Shown here one piece after another: positions 15,410 to 23,722 of a stretch of 32,801 nucleotides of DNA; within the stretch, counting starts at the first letter, position 1; each line of letters starts with the position of its first letter. Under the pieces are notes generated by a model, which saw nothing but the letters and a program-made list of their open reading frames with translations, was not told the DNA's origin and searched no databases. The stretch lies in contig JANYCA010000126.1 in NCBI GenBank assembly GCA_025360525.1, positions 1 through 32,801 on the forward strand, given 5' to 3'. The stretch comes from Chitinophagaceae bacterium. GTDB taxonomy: Bacteria; Bacteroidota; Bacteroidia; Chitinophagales; Chitinophagaceae. The position numbers and the translations under genes are program-made.

Positions 15410-16513
15410 ATGACTTTTGGAATATTAGGAAACGGCAGCTGGGGTACAGCCATTGCAAAAATATTAACCGATAACGGCCATTCCATTTATTGGTGGAACA
15501 GAAGTGAAAAAGCGATACAACAAATTCAAACCCGAAGGCACAACCCCCAGTACCTGAGTTCTGCTTATTTTGATACCGCTCTTTTAAACCTTACAACCGA
15601 TCCGGCTGAAGTGATTATTCATAGCGATTGTACCGTTATTGCAATACCTTCTGCATATACAGCTGCTACTCTTTTAACCCTAGATAAAGAAATTTTTACT
15701 GACAGGAAAATTATAAGCGCTATAAAAGGAATTTTACCAGATCAGAATTTATTGCTCAATGATTTCCTTAACAATGAATTTAATTTTCCTTTACAAAATT
15801 ATTTTGCAGTGCTGGGACCCTGCCACGCCGAAGAAGTAGCTGCCGAAAAATTATCGTACCTCACCTTTTCGGGTGTTGATGAAAATGCGACCCATGAAAT
15901 TGCTGGTCATTTTAAAAACGATTATATTAATACGGTTGAGAACAATGATATTTATGGTGTTCAGTTTGCCGCTGTATTAAAAAACATTTATGCAGTTGGG
16001 GCAGGCATTGCACACGGGCTTGATTATGGAGATAATTTTTTAAGCGTTTTAATTGCTAATAGTGCAGATGAAATGGCTGGTTTTTTAAAAAAGTCCGGTA
16101 TCAGAAATGTTGAAGTGGGTAGTATTAATCATGCCAGCATCCACCACAATAAACAGCTTCTATCATATAGTAATTTGGCAATGGATGAAACTGAAAAGCA
16201 AATTAAAAGTGGCAGCCAAAAAACCACCAACTATGCAGCCTCAGTTTACCTGGGCGACTTGTTGGTTACCTGCTATTCACTTTACAGCCGCAATCGTACT
16301 TTCGGCAATATGATTGGGAAAGGTTATTCAGTAAAATCGGCCCAAATAGAAATGAGTATGGTGGCAGAAGGATACAATGCCAGTAAGTGTATGTACATGA
16401 TCAATCAATCTGTAAAGGCAGAAATGCCCATTGCAGAAACAGTCTATAAAATTTTATGGCAAGGACTGAATCCAACAGAAGGTTTTAATACGATAGAACA
16501 GGAATTGGTATAG
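15410..16513 (+). CDS. gpsA: Glycerol-3-phosphate dehydrogenase [NAD(P)+]
   Basis: Reduces dihydroxyacetone phosphate to sn-glycerol-3-phosphate, the backbone for phospholipids. The N-terminal Rossmann loop GILGNGSWGTA (residues 4-14), GPCHAEEVA, the catalytic Lys in AAVLKNIYAVGAGIAHGL, and YSRNRTFGNMIGKGYSV are all recognisable. At 367 residues it is longer than usual (about 330-340). The extra length sits between DEMAGF and YLGDLLVTCYS, where about 57 residues replace the ~18 seen in E. coli. The reading frame is intact through this insert. It follows the acpP-fabF-rnc set, giving a lipid-precursor neighbourhood. Confidence 0.93.
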   Translation: MTFGILGNGSWGTAIAKILTDNGHSIYWWNRSEKAIQQIQTRRHNPQYLSSAYFDTALLNLTTDPAEVIIHSDCTVIAIPSAYTAATLLTLDKEIFTDRKIISAIKGILPDQNLLLNDFLNNEFNFPLQNYFAVLGPCHAEEVAAEKLSYLTFSGVDENATHEIAGHFKNDYINTVENNDIYGVQFAAVLKNIYAVGAGIAHGLDYGDNFLSVLIANSADEMAGFLKKSGIRNVEVGSINHASIHHNKQLLSYSNLAMDETEKQIKSGSQKTTNYAASVYLGDLLVTCYSLYSRNRTFGNMIGKGYSVKSAQIEMSMVAEGYNASKCMYMINQSVKAEMPIAETVYKILWQGLNPTEGFNTIEQELV

Positions 16514-16526
16514 TGCTGTATTCTAC

Positions 16527-17666
16527 TTAAAAAAATAAATCAGCAGCAATACCATCCGCCAATAGCTTGCCCTCGTTTGTTAAAATGTAAGCATCCCCTT
16601 TTTTATATAATTTATTTGTAGCAATCCATTTTAATGAGGCGCTTTCTATTTGCTTACTAAAATTGTCGCCAAATCGCCGGGCTGCAACGGCAACATCCAG
16701 CCCTTCCATTGTTCGCAAAGAAGTCATGATGTATTCATTTAGCTGTTGGGTTGGCGTTAATATTTCAGCTTCACATGGTATAATATCGTTTTGAATAGAT
16801 TGAATATACGGGGGATTATTGGCAATATTCCACTGCCGTTTTTGCCCGTCGAAAGAGTGTGCAGAGGGCCCGAAGCCATAATATTTTTTCCCCTGCCAGT
16901 AACTGCTATTGTGCCGGCTTCGGTTACCAGGCAGTGCGAAATTGCTGATTTCATAATGCTCGTAACCTGCTTTCTCCATCCATTGCATCAACAATAAAAA
17001 CTGTTCTGCCTGCTTATCAGCATCCACAGCTGCTTTTTTATGCAGGCGTATCATTTTATCCAGTGGAGTTTTTGGCTCTATGGTAAGGGCATAAGCTGCA
17101 ATATGCGGTATCTTTTTTTCAATTGCAATGGATAAATTTCTTTCCCATTCTTCATTACTTAGCAAGGGAGATCCATAAATTAAATCAATAGAAAAATTAT
17201 CAAAACCCGATGCCCTTATTTCTTCAATACAGTTAATAGATTCAGCGGCGGTGTGTGCCCTGTTCATCCATATTAACTCTTCGTCAACAAATGATTGTAT
17301 ACCTACACTCAGGCGGTTAATACCAATACTTTTCCATTGGGCAAGTACAGCAGGATTGATATCATCCGGATTTGCCTCCAGCGTAATTTCTGCATCTGCT
17401 GATATTATAAACTTTTGGCGTAAGGCAGAAAAAATGTTATTAATATCGTCTATGGATATAATACTGGGAGTTCCCCCTCCCAAATAAATCGTCTGTATAA
17501 AATTGTTAGCTGCGTCAATATCGGTGGAAAAAAAAGGGGTCATTTTTATCTCCTTTATGAGCGCAGCAATTAGTGGGTCTTTAAATTGCAGCGAGGTGGC
17601 AAAATGAAAATTGCAATAGTGGCAGGCTTGCTTGCAAAATGGTATATGAATATAAATGCCAGACAA
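16527..17666 (-). CDS. hemW: Radical SAM heme chaperone HemW
   Basis: HemN-like radical SAM protein that delivers heme to target proteins; it is often mislabelled as oxygen-independent coproporphyrinogen oxidase. From the proposed TTG start at 17666 the protein has 379 residues and begins SGIYIHIPFCKQACHYC, with the 4Fe-4S cysteines at 11, 15 and 18 (CxxxCxxC), then YLGGGTPS and EANPDD. HemN-specific N-terminal extensions are absent. The frame can be extended to an ATG at 17726, but homologues begin at the IYIHIPFC block, and the extension would cover the promoter and start of the divergent outer-membrane protein gene. Convergent with gpsA, 13 bp apart. Confidence 0.9.
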   Translation of the reverse strand: MSGIYIHIPFCKQACHYCNFHFATSLQFKDPLIAALIKEIKMTPFFSTDIDAANNFIQTIYLGGGTPSIISIDDINNIFSALRQKFIISADAEITLEANPDDINPAVLAQWKSIGINRLSVGIQSFVDEELIWMNRAHTAAESINCIEEIRASGFDNFSIDLIYGSPLLSNEEWERNLSIAIEKKIPHIAAYALTIEPKTPLDKMIRLHKKAAVDADKQAEQFLLLMQWMEKAGYEHYEISNFALPGNRSRHNSSYWQGKKYYGFGPSAHSFDGQKRQWNIANNPPYIQSIQNDIIPCEAEILTPTQQLNEYIMTSLRTMEGLDVAVAARRFGDNFSKQIESASLKWIATNKLYKKGDAYILTNEGKLLADGIAADLFF

Positions 17667-17671
17667 AGATT

Positions 17672-17701
17672 TTTGATTTACAAATATTGACTTTAGATTT
17701 G
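17672..17701 (+). promoter_or_regulatory. Promoter of the Omp85-like gene
   Basis: TTTG at 17672-17675, an 18-bp spacer, and TAGATTTG (perfect TAnnTTTG) at 17694-17701. The start codon at 17711 is nine bases further, so the leader is very short. The same spacing is found at acpP. Its location supports the shorter hemW start. Confidence 0.65.
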
Positions 17702-17710
17702 AAAATAGTA

Positions 17711-19531
17711 ATGGCAAACTTAGCAAATACTTATTGCAAAAATATTTTTACCACAGTTGTTGTTGTCGTTGGTTTTATGACAACTGCAATTTGCCAGTCT
17801 GCTGCGGTAGGTGAATACAAACTAAACATCAATGTGGTTGATAAAGACAGTTTGTTTAACCAAAATACACTTGGTTTAAAAACAGGCTTTGTTAACATGC
17901 CGCAATGTGCTGCGTATATAAACCAGGTGGCTGCATTGCTAAATACAAAGGGCTATATGGCTGCCTCAGTTGATAAAGCAGTGTTTGATTCAAACTTTGC
18001 TAATATATCATTATACGTTGGACAACAACAAAAATGGGTAACGTTAAATACAGATAGTGTTGAAAAAAATGCGCTTGATGAGATTGGCTATATTGCCAGA
18101 AAATTTTTAAATAAATTAGTAGATTTTAACCAGGCAGCCATTTTAAAAGAACAATTGCTTGGGTATTATGAAAAAAACGGCTATCCTTTTGCGGCAGTGT
18201 ATTTCGATGATTATCGTATTGATTCCAACAGCTTACAGGCTGCGTTAAAAGTAAACAGAGGTCCTATCTACCATTTGGACAGCATCCGGGTATACGGTAG
18301 GATAAAAATATCGAATTCGCTTTTGCAACGTTACCTGGGTATACCCAATGGCAGCCTTTACAACAGACAAAAGCTGGAACAGGTAAGCAAACGGCTGCTG
18401 GAACTTCCCTATCTGCAGGAGCAGCAATCATCGGATGTAACTATGTTGGGGACAGGTTCTATTTTAAACCTGTACCTGCAACCAAAGCGGAGCAGCCAGG
18501 TAAATTTTCTAATCGGATTTTTACCAGCCAATAATCAAACCAACCAATTACAATTAACAGGGGATGTAAACCTGAATTTAAAAAACTCATTGGGCAATGG
18601 CGAAACCATTTTATTAAATTGGCAGCAACTGCAATTGCAGTCGCCCAGGCTTAACATAGGCTACCAGCAGCCTTACATTTTTAAATCGCCCTTTGGACTG
18701 GATTTTTCATTTGAATTATTTAAAAAAGACTCAACCTTTCTACAACTCAATGCACAGTTTGGTATTCAATATTTATTTGCAGGCAACCAATCGGGCAAAC
18801 TTTTTTTTCAGCAACAAAGCACTAGCTTACTGGGTGCCGGAGTGGATACAAACCAGGTAAAATTAAATAAGAAATTACCGGCTAATATTGATGTAAAAGC
18901 CACCAATATTGGCATAGATTACGAATGGAATAAAACTAATTATCGTTTTAACCCACAAAGCGGAAACGAAATTAAAATACTTGCCAGCGCCGGGTTAAAA
19001 ACAATCGCTAAAAACAATGACATCCTGAGCCTTACTAACAATGAGTTTAACTACGGCAGCTTGTACGATTCTATTAAATTAAAAACGTACCAGCTAAGGA
19101 TAAAAATAAATGCGGCCCACTATTTCCCTGTCGGCAAAGCCGTTACTTTAAAAACACAGCTAAATGCGGGTATTTACAGTAGTCAAACAATTTTTAAAAA
19201 TGACCTTTTTCAAATTGGCGGATACAAATTATTAAGGGGGTTTGATGAAGAAAGTATTTTTGCAAGCAGGTATGCTGTATTCACCGCTGAACTAAGATAT
19301 CTGGCAGGGCAAAATTCTTATTTATTTGCTTTTGCAGATGGAGGCGGCGTAAAAACAAATTACCAATCTGTTTATAAGAATAATACATTTATCAGTACCG
19401 GAATAGGAATGGTTTTTGAAACTAAACTCGGACTCCTTAATATGAGTTTTGCCATTGGCAAAAGAGATGATGTGCCTTTTGATTTGCGACGGGCAGCAAA
19501 AATTCATTTTGGCTACATCAACTATTTCTAA
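17711..19531 (+). CDS. Omp85/BamA-like outer-membrane protein
   Basis: 606 residues from the ATG at 17711 (MANLANTYC); an upstream in-frame ATG at 17639 lies before the promoter. A signal peptide (hydrophobic about 15-30, cleavage after ICQS) precedes at least one or two POTRA-like repeats (about 110-260, with HLDSIRVYGRIKISNSLLQRYLG) and a C-terminal beta-barrel (about 270-606). The barrel contains the Omp85 hallmark IGGYKLLRGFDEES (about 500-515) and ends in an aromatic residue (INYF). It may insert or translocate outer-membrane proteins or lipids. Homologues are often annotated as surface antigen D15. It is shorter than BamA, so it is probably an accessory Omp85 or TamA-like protein. Confidence 0.88.
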   Translation: MANLANTYCKNIFTTVVVVVGFMTTAICQSAAVGEYKLNINVVDKDSLFNQNTLGLKTGFVNMPQCAAYINQVAALLNTKGYMAASVDKAVFDSNFANISLYVGQQQKWVTLNTDSVEKNALDEIGYIARKFLNKLVDFNQAAILKEQLLGYYEKNGYPFAAVYFDDYRIDSNSLQAALKVNRGPIYHLDSIRVYGRIKISNSLLQRYLGIPNGSLYNRQKLEQVSKRLLELPYLQEQQSSDVTMLGTGSILNLYLQPKRSSQVNFLIGFLPANNQTNQLQLTGDVNLNLKNSLGNGETILLNWQQLQLQSPRLNIGYQQPYIFKSPFGLDFSFELFKKDSTFLQLNAQFGIQYLFAGNQSGKLFFQQQSTSLLGAGVDTNQVKLNKKLPANIDVKATNIGIDYEWNKTNYRFNPQSGNEIKILASAGLKTIAKNNDILSLTNNEFNYGSLYDSIKLKTYQLRIKINAAHYFPVGKAVTLKTQLNAGIYSSQTIFKNDLFQIGGYKLLRGFDEESIFASRYAVFTAELRYLAGQNSYLFAFADGGGVKTNYQSVYKNNTFISTGIGMVFETKLGLLNMSFAIGKRDDVPFDLRRAAKIHFGYINYF

Positions 19532-19548
19532 CTAAAATCAATTTAATT

Positions 19549-20532
19549 TTGTGCTTAAACTACTTTTTTTTGAAACCGGTATTATTTCTTCTGCTCAACA
19601 TTATATTACCGGTGGTATTGTACGCACAAATAACCAACGATTTAAACAAAGTAAAGTCCATTGCTGTACAGGCTCAATTGTCCGGAGATTCCAATTCAAT
19701 TAAGCTTTCAGCAGGTCCGGCTCCCTTAACAAACGATTCTATATCGGTTAAGCCCTTTGTAGAACCAGGCCCGGCAGCAGTATATCAACAAACGCTGGAG
19801 CTTTTATTGAAGAATAATATCTTTTTGATCTCTAATGCAACCCCTGTTGCAACCGCCAATCAGGAAAGAAAACCTTCGCAGACAGAATTTAAATTTTACA
19901 TATTGCTAGGCACCATATTATTTCTTTCCTTTCTACGTTTTTTTTATACACGCTACTTCAACAACCTTTTCAGAGTTTTTTTTAATACTTCACTCCGCCA
20001 GAGTCAGCTTACAGATCAGTTATTACAAGCGAAGCTTGCTTCAATGCTTTTTAATCTTTTTTTTGCTGTTACAGGGGGGCTGTATATCTATTTTCTTCTA
20101 AGCTATCACGGTTGGATTCCCGGAGAAAACAGCCTGTTAACTTTGAGCATGTGCGTCGGCATTTTAGCCCTGATTTATTTTATTAAATTTCTCACCCTTA
20201 AATTTACTGGTTGGCTAACGGATTATAAAGATGTAGCAGACACCTATCTTTTTATCATTTTTTTAATCAACAAAATATTAAGCATTCTTTTAGTTCCTTT
20301 TATTGTGGTATTAGCCTTTTCATTGCCGGTAATTAAGAGTATCGCAGTTATGATTTCTTTACTAATGATTGCGTTGTTGTTTCTATTAAGATTTTTAAGG
20401 TCGTACGGGTTATTAAAACACCAGATAAAAGTGGGGTGGTTTCATTTTTTGTTGTTTATTATCGGGATAGAAGTACTCCCCATTTTACTCATATACAAAG
20501 GGTTGGTGGTATTGTTAAATAAAAACCTATAA
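19549..20532 (+). CDS. DUF4271 membrane protein
   Basis: Up to 327 residues: a signal peptide ending near VVLYAQ, a loop of about 90 residues, then multiple transmembrane helices from about residue 117 to the end. The conserved order with hemD downstream supports membership of the DUF4271 family of Bacteroidota; the function is unknown. No ATG is available at the 5' end. A TTG at 19549 gives the longest form, but it overlaps a perfect -7-like TAATTTTG (19544-19551). A second TTG at 19570 gives a neat signal peptide beginning with Met-Lys-Pro-Val and may be the true start. It follows the Omp85-like gene by 17 bp. Confidence 0.82.
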   Translation: MCLNYFFLKPVLFLLLNIILPVVLYAQITNDLNKVKSIAVQAQLSGDSNSIKLSAGPAPLTNDSISVKPFVEPGPAAVYQQTLELLLKNNIFLISNATPVATANQERKPSQTEFKFYILLGTILFLSFLRFFYTRYFNNLFRVFFNTSLRQSQLTDQLLQAKLASMLFNLFFAVTGGLYIYFLLSYHGWIPGENSLLTLSMCVGILALIYFIKFLTLKFTGWLTDYKDVADTYLFIIFLINKILSILLVPFIVVLAFSLPVIKSIAVMISLLMIALLFLLRFLRSYGLLKHQIKVGWFHFLLFIIGIEVLPILLIYKGLVVLLNKNL

Positions 20533-20603
20533 CTTTACAAATAGTTTGCAGCCTATAACCAGCATGGTATATCATGATGATAAAAAAAGAATCAAGCAGA
20601 TCC

Positions 20604-21353
20604 ATGATTAAAAAAGTACTCATTACCCAACCTAAACCGGAAGGAGAAAAATCACCCTATTTCGATTTGGCTAAAAAGCACAATGTCGAATTACATTTTC
20701 ATCCTTTTATAATTGTAGACGGTATACCTGCAAAAGAATTCAGAAAGCAAAAAATTGAAATTCACAATTTTACTGCGGTAATATTTACCAGCCGTAATGC
20801 CATCGACCATTTCTTTAGAACCTGTGATGAGATGAAAATTAATATCTCACAGAATACTAAATACTTTTGTATTACAGAGTCTGTTGCTTTATACCTTCAA
20901 AAATTTATTTTGTATCGCAAACGCAAAGTTTTTTATAGTGCGGATGGCACCAATAAAAGCTTGTTTGATGTTATCAACAAACACAAAGACAACGAAAAGT
21001 TTTTATACCCCTGTTCCCAGTCATTCGATAGTGAAATTACTAACTGGTTAAGGGCACATCATTGTGAATATGCCACACCGGAATTGTACAAAATTATTAG
21101 TAATGATATTAAAGATATTATTGCACAGAACTTTGATGTAATCTGTTTTTTTACACCAGGAGGAGTTAAAAGTCTGATAGAAAATTTCCCCGCATACAAA
21201 CAGAACGGAACAAAAATTGGCACATTTGGCGCTAATACCACCAAAGCTGCTGAAGAAGCAGGATTAACTTTAGACATTAAGGCACCGCAGCCAAAGGCTC
21301 CCAGTATGGTGAGTGCATTGGAGATTTTCTTAACATCGCAAAAAAAGAAATAA
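20604..21353 (+). CDS. hemD: Uroporphyrinogen-III synthase
   Basis: Cyclises hydroxymethylbilane to uroporphyrinogen III in heme synthesis. 249 residues from the ATG at 20604, which begins the conserved IKKVLITQPKPEGEKSPYF block; ATGs at 20574 and 20577 give a short extra tail. The family is poorly conserved, but the two-lobed pattern is visible: TAVIFTSRNAIDHFF (about 60-75) and DVICFFTPGGVKSLIENFP (about 185-203), then IGTFGANTTKAAEEAGL. Adjacent DUF4271 is the usual partner in this phylum. HemW in the same neighbourhood also serves heme metabolism, though on the other strand. Confidence 0.88.
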   Translation: MIKKVLITQPKPEGEKSPYFDLAKKHNVELHFHPFIIVDGIPAKEFRKQKIEIHNFTAVIFTSRNAIDHFFRTCDEMKINISQNTKYFCITESVALYLQKFILYRKRKVFYSADGTNKSLFDVINKHKDNEKFLYPCSQSFDSEITNWLRAHHCEYATPELYKIISNDIKDIIAQNFDVICFFTPGGVKSLIENFPAYKQNGTKIGTFGANTTKAAEEAGLTLDIKAPQPKAPSMVSALEIFLTSQKKK

Positions 21354-21614
21354 CCGCTTTTATTTATTATAAATGCAAACAGCCTTTCAGCATGCTGTGT
21401 CATCTTTTAGTGATATAATCTCAAAGTAACTTATATCAAAATGCAACCGCATTTAATTTAGCACTTTCACTACCCTATCTTCAGTAATTAATGCTGGGTG
21501 ATTGTTGTGCATAATAATTAACATTAATTTACCCGTCGTTTTTGCTGCCCGTGGTTTTTGATATACAACTTGCAGGTGTTGGCACAATTATGGCGAACAA
21601 CAATGCAAAACATT

Positions 21615-21622
21615 TACTTTTG
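21615..21622 (+). promoter_or_regulatory. -7 promoter box of exbB
   Basis: TACTTTTG matches TAnnTTTG exactly, 18 nt before the exbB ATG at 21641. No -33 TTTG at the right distance. The rest of the 287-bp gap after hemD shows no gene. Confidence 0.45.
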
Positions 21623-21640
21623 TCTTAAACCACTTTTTAC

Positions 21641-22318
21641 ATGTTTGATATTTTATTACAGGCAGATACACTTACCAAATCAATTGATACCACAGCGCAA
21701 GTAGAATCTGTATGGAGCCTGCTTAGTAAAGGCGGACCGTTAATGATACCGTTGGGAATATTATTTGCCCTGGCTGTTTTCTTTTTTATTGAGCGTTTAC
21801 TTGCAGTAAAAAAAGCCAGTAAAATAGAAGCTAACTTTATGAATATCATTCGGGATCATATTATCAACGGCAACGTAACTGCTGCAAGAAGTTTGGCTAA
21901 AAACACTGATAACCCAGTGGCAAGAATGATTGATAAAGGTTTGCAACGCATTGGCAAACCCATCGACGCCATTGAGAAAAGCATGGATAATGTGGGCAAG
22001 CTGGAAATGTACAAAATGGAAAAAAATCTCTCCATTCTATCCGTTATTTCCCGAATTGCACCGCTGTTTGGTTTTGTGGGTACAATTGTAGGGTTGGTAT
22101 TGTTACTGAAACAATTTGCAACCATCAGCAACCCATCTGTAAGCCAGATTGCAGATGCGATGTACATAAAGCTGATCACTTCTGCCAGTGGCCTTATTAT
22201 TGGCATGCTGGCCTACCTTGGCTACAGCTATCTTGACACACAGATTAACAGAACCGCTAACAGAATGGAAGCCGCCAGCAGTGAATTCATTGATATTTTA
22301 CAGGAACCAACTAAGTAG
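21641..22318 (+). CDS. exbB: ExbB/TolQ/MotA-family proton channel
   Basis: 225 residues, inner-membrane channel subunit that couples proton flow to TonB-dependent uptake at the outer membrane. Three transmembrane helices are visible at about 34-54, 130-155 and 178-200. The second has the family sequence IAPLFGFVGTIVGLVLLL and the third ITSASGLIIGMLAYLGY. The C-terminus is short. exbD follows after 89 bp on the same strand, so the two form the usual energy-supply pair. No tonB gene is adjacent; the TonB-domain lipoprotein in the window is 16 kb away. Confidence 0.93.
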   Translation: MFDILLQADTLTKSIDTTAQVESVWSLLSKGGPLMIPLGILFALAVFFFIERLLAVKKASKIEANFMNIIRDHIINGNVTAARSLAKNTDNPVARMIDKGLQRIGKPIDAIEKSMDNVGKLEMYKMEKNLSILSVISRIAPLFGFVGTIVGLVLLLKQFATISNPSVSQIADAMYIKLITSASGLIIGMLAYLGYSYLDTQINRTANRMEAASSEFIDILQEPTK

Positions 22319-22407
22319 TTATTTCATCCCCTTTAAAAAGAGAAAGGCATTATAAAATCAGCAACCTTAAAAATAGTAACCCCATTGGAACGGGGTAAAT
22401 CTTACAA

Positions 22408-22815
22408 ATGGGATTAAGAAGAAATAAATTAAGAGAAAGTCATGATGAAGTGGACACCGGGCCGCTCAATGATATTTTATTTATACTATTGATGTTCTTT
22501 TTAATGATATCCACCCTGGCTAATCCCAATGTAATTAAAATGAGTGTACCTAAGGCAAAGAGCGACACCAAAACAAAACAGAGTGTGGTAGTTAGTGTTG
22601 ATAAAGATAAAAATATTTATATCGGAGCAAAACAAGTAATGCCAGACTCCTTGGAAGCTGCTTTGCGCAAATACATTCATGAAGGTGATAGCATTAAACC
22701 GGCAGTAGTAATTAACGCAGACTCTAGTGCACAATGGGGAGAAGTGGTAAGAGTAATGAAAGCAGCCAGAAGATTAGGCGCTACCACCTCTGCAACTGTT
22801 AGCGGAAATGAGTAA
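22408..22815 (+). CDS. exbD: ExbD/TolR-family biopolymer transport protein
   Basis: 135 residues, partner of ExbB. One N-terminal transmembrane helix (about 22-42, NDILFILLMFFLMISTLA) contains Asp22, which aligns with the proton-carrying Asp25 of E. coli ExbD. A periplasmic domain follows, with PAVVINADSSAQWGEVVRVMKAARRLG. A weak 5-bp hairpin (ACCCC/GGGGT, 22379-22396) lies just before the start, of doubtful meaning. Its 3' end overlaps the convergent prmC gene by 17 bp. Confidence 0.93.
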   Translation: MGLRRNKLRESHDEVDTGPLNDILFILLMFFLMISTLANPNVIKMSVPKAKSDTKTKQSVVVSVDKDKNIYIGAKQVMPDSLEAALRKYIHEGDSIKPAVVINADSSAQWGEVVRVMKAARRLGATTSATVSGNE

Positions 22816-23665
22816 GCTTTAGCATCCTTTCTTTTTCAAAAATATCTTTTTTAGTTTCCACGTTGTACCGGTATCCTGCAAATAATTCCCCCGTTTGTGT
22901 TGCATACTTTTCATGTACCTCAACGTAAATACTGCCGCCTGCTTTTAAGTTTGACTCACCAAATAAAGCTATCTTTTTATAAAACAACAATGGCTTGCTA
23001 TCCGGCACAAACAAAGCAGAGTGAGGCTCGTACGCTGTTACATTTTTATCCAACTGTGCCTTTTCACCAATAGGAATGTAAGGTGGATTACTTACAATAA
23101 TATCAAACCGGGGCAATGTTTGCCATAATTGCTCATGTAAAAAATCAAATTGAAAAAAATTAATTTCAACTTTGTTGGCAAGCGCATTTTCTTTTGCAAT
23201 GGCAAGTGCGTCTGTACTAAAATCGATGGCTGTAACAGTTGCAGCAGGTAGGTTTTTCTTAATTGTAACTGCTATGCAACCACTCCCTGTGCCTATATCA
23301 AGAATCGAAATGGATGAAGAAAATAATTCCTTCACTTTATAATCGGCCAATAGCCAGTTTACCAGTTCCGCTGTTTCCGGCCTTGGTATTAACACCTGGT
23401 CGTTTACTTTAAAAAGCAACTTATAAAACCATGCTTCACCCAACACATATTGCACGGGCGTATGCTGTAGCAATTGTTGCAATGCATCGTTAAGTTTATC
23501 AGCAACATCAAGTTCCGGCTCCAATGCCGGGTGCGTAATAAAATCCATTTTTTTTATCCCGGCTATTTTTTCAAATACCCAGCTTGTAATAACACTTGCT
23601 TCCCCCATATTGTAGATGGCTTGCAACTGCCCCAAAAAACTTCTATACAACTTATGGTAGGTCAT
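22799..23665 (-). CDS. prmC: Release factor glutamine methyltransferase PrmC (HemK)
   Basis: Methylates the glutamine of the GGQ motif in peptide release factors using S-adenosylmethionine. 288 residues: an N-terminal helical domain (1-75), the linker PVQYVLGEAWFY, the RPETAELV motif, the SAM-binding DIGTGSGC (123-130) and the catalytic NPPY (193-196). Length is normal. It is divergent from ribD (about 57 bp between starts) and convergent with exbD, overlapping it by 17 bp. Confidence 0.95.
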   Translation of the reverse strand: MTYHKLYRSFLGQLQAIYNMGEASVITSWVFEKIAGIKKMDFITHPALEPELDVADKLNDALQQLLQHTPVQYVLGEAWFYKLLFKVNDQVLIPRPETAELVNWLLADYKVKELFSSSISILDIGTGSGCIAVTIKKNLPAATVTAIDFSTDALAIAKENALANKVEINFFQFDFLHEQLWQTLPRFDIIVSNPPYIPIGEKAQLDKNVTAYEPHSALFVPDSKPLLFYKKIALFGESNLKAGGSIYVEVHEKYATQTGELFAGYRYNVETKKDIFEKERMLKLTHFR

Positions 23666-23710
23666 TGCAGCAAACTTAGTTTATTTTTTAGCCGATTGCT
23701 TGGCGATGCT

Positions 23711-23718
23711 TAATTTTG
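23711..23718 (+). promoter_or_regulatory. -7 promoter box next to the ribD start
   Basis: TAATTTTG matches TAnnTTTG exactly and ends four bases before the TTG start codon at 23723, predicting a leaderless message. No -33 box at the usual spacing was found. Confidence 0.4.
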
Positions 23719-23722
23719 AAAC

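Noticed and set aside
22379..22396. ACCCC/GGGGT hairpin before exbD as a riboswitch or thermosensor.
   Set aside because: Only a 5-bp stem with no conserved aptamer features.
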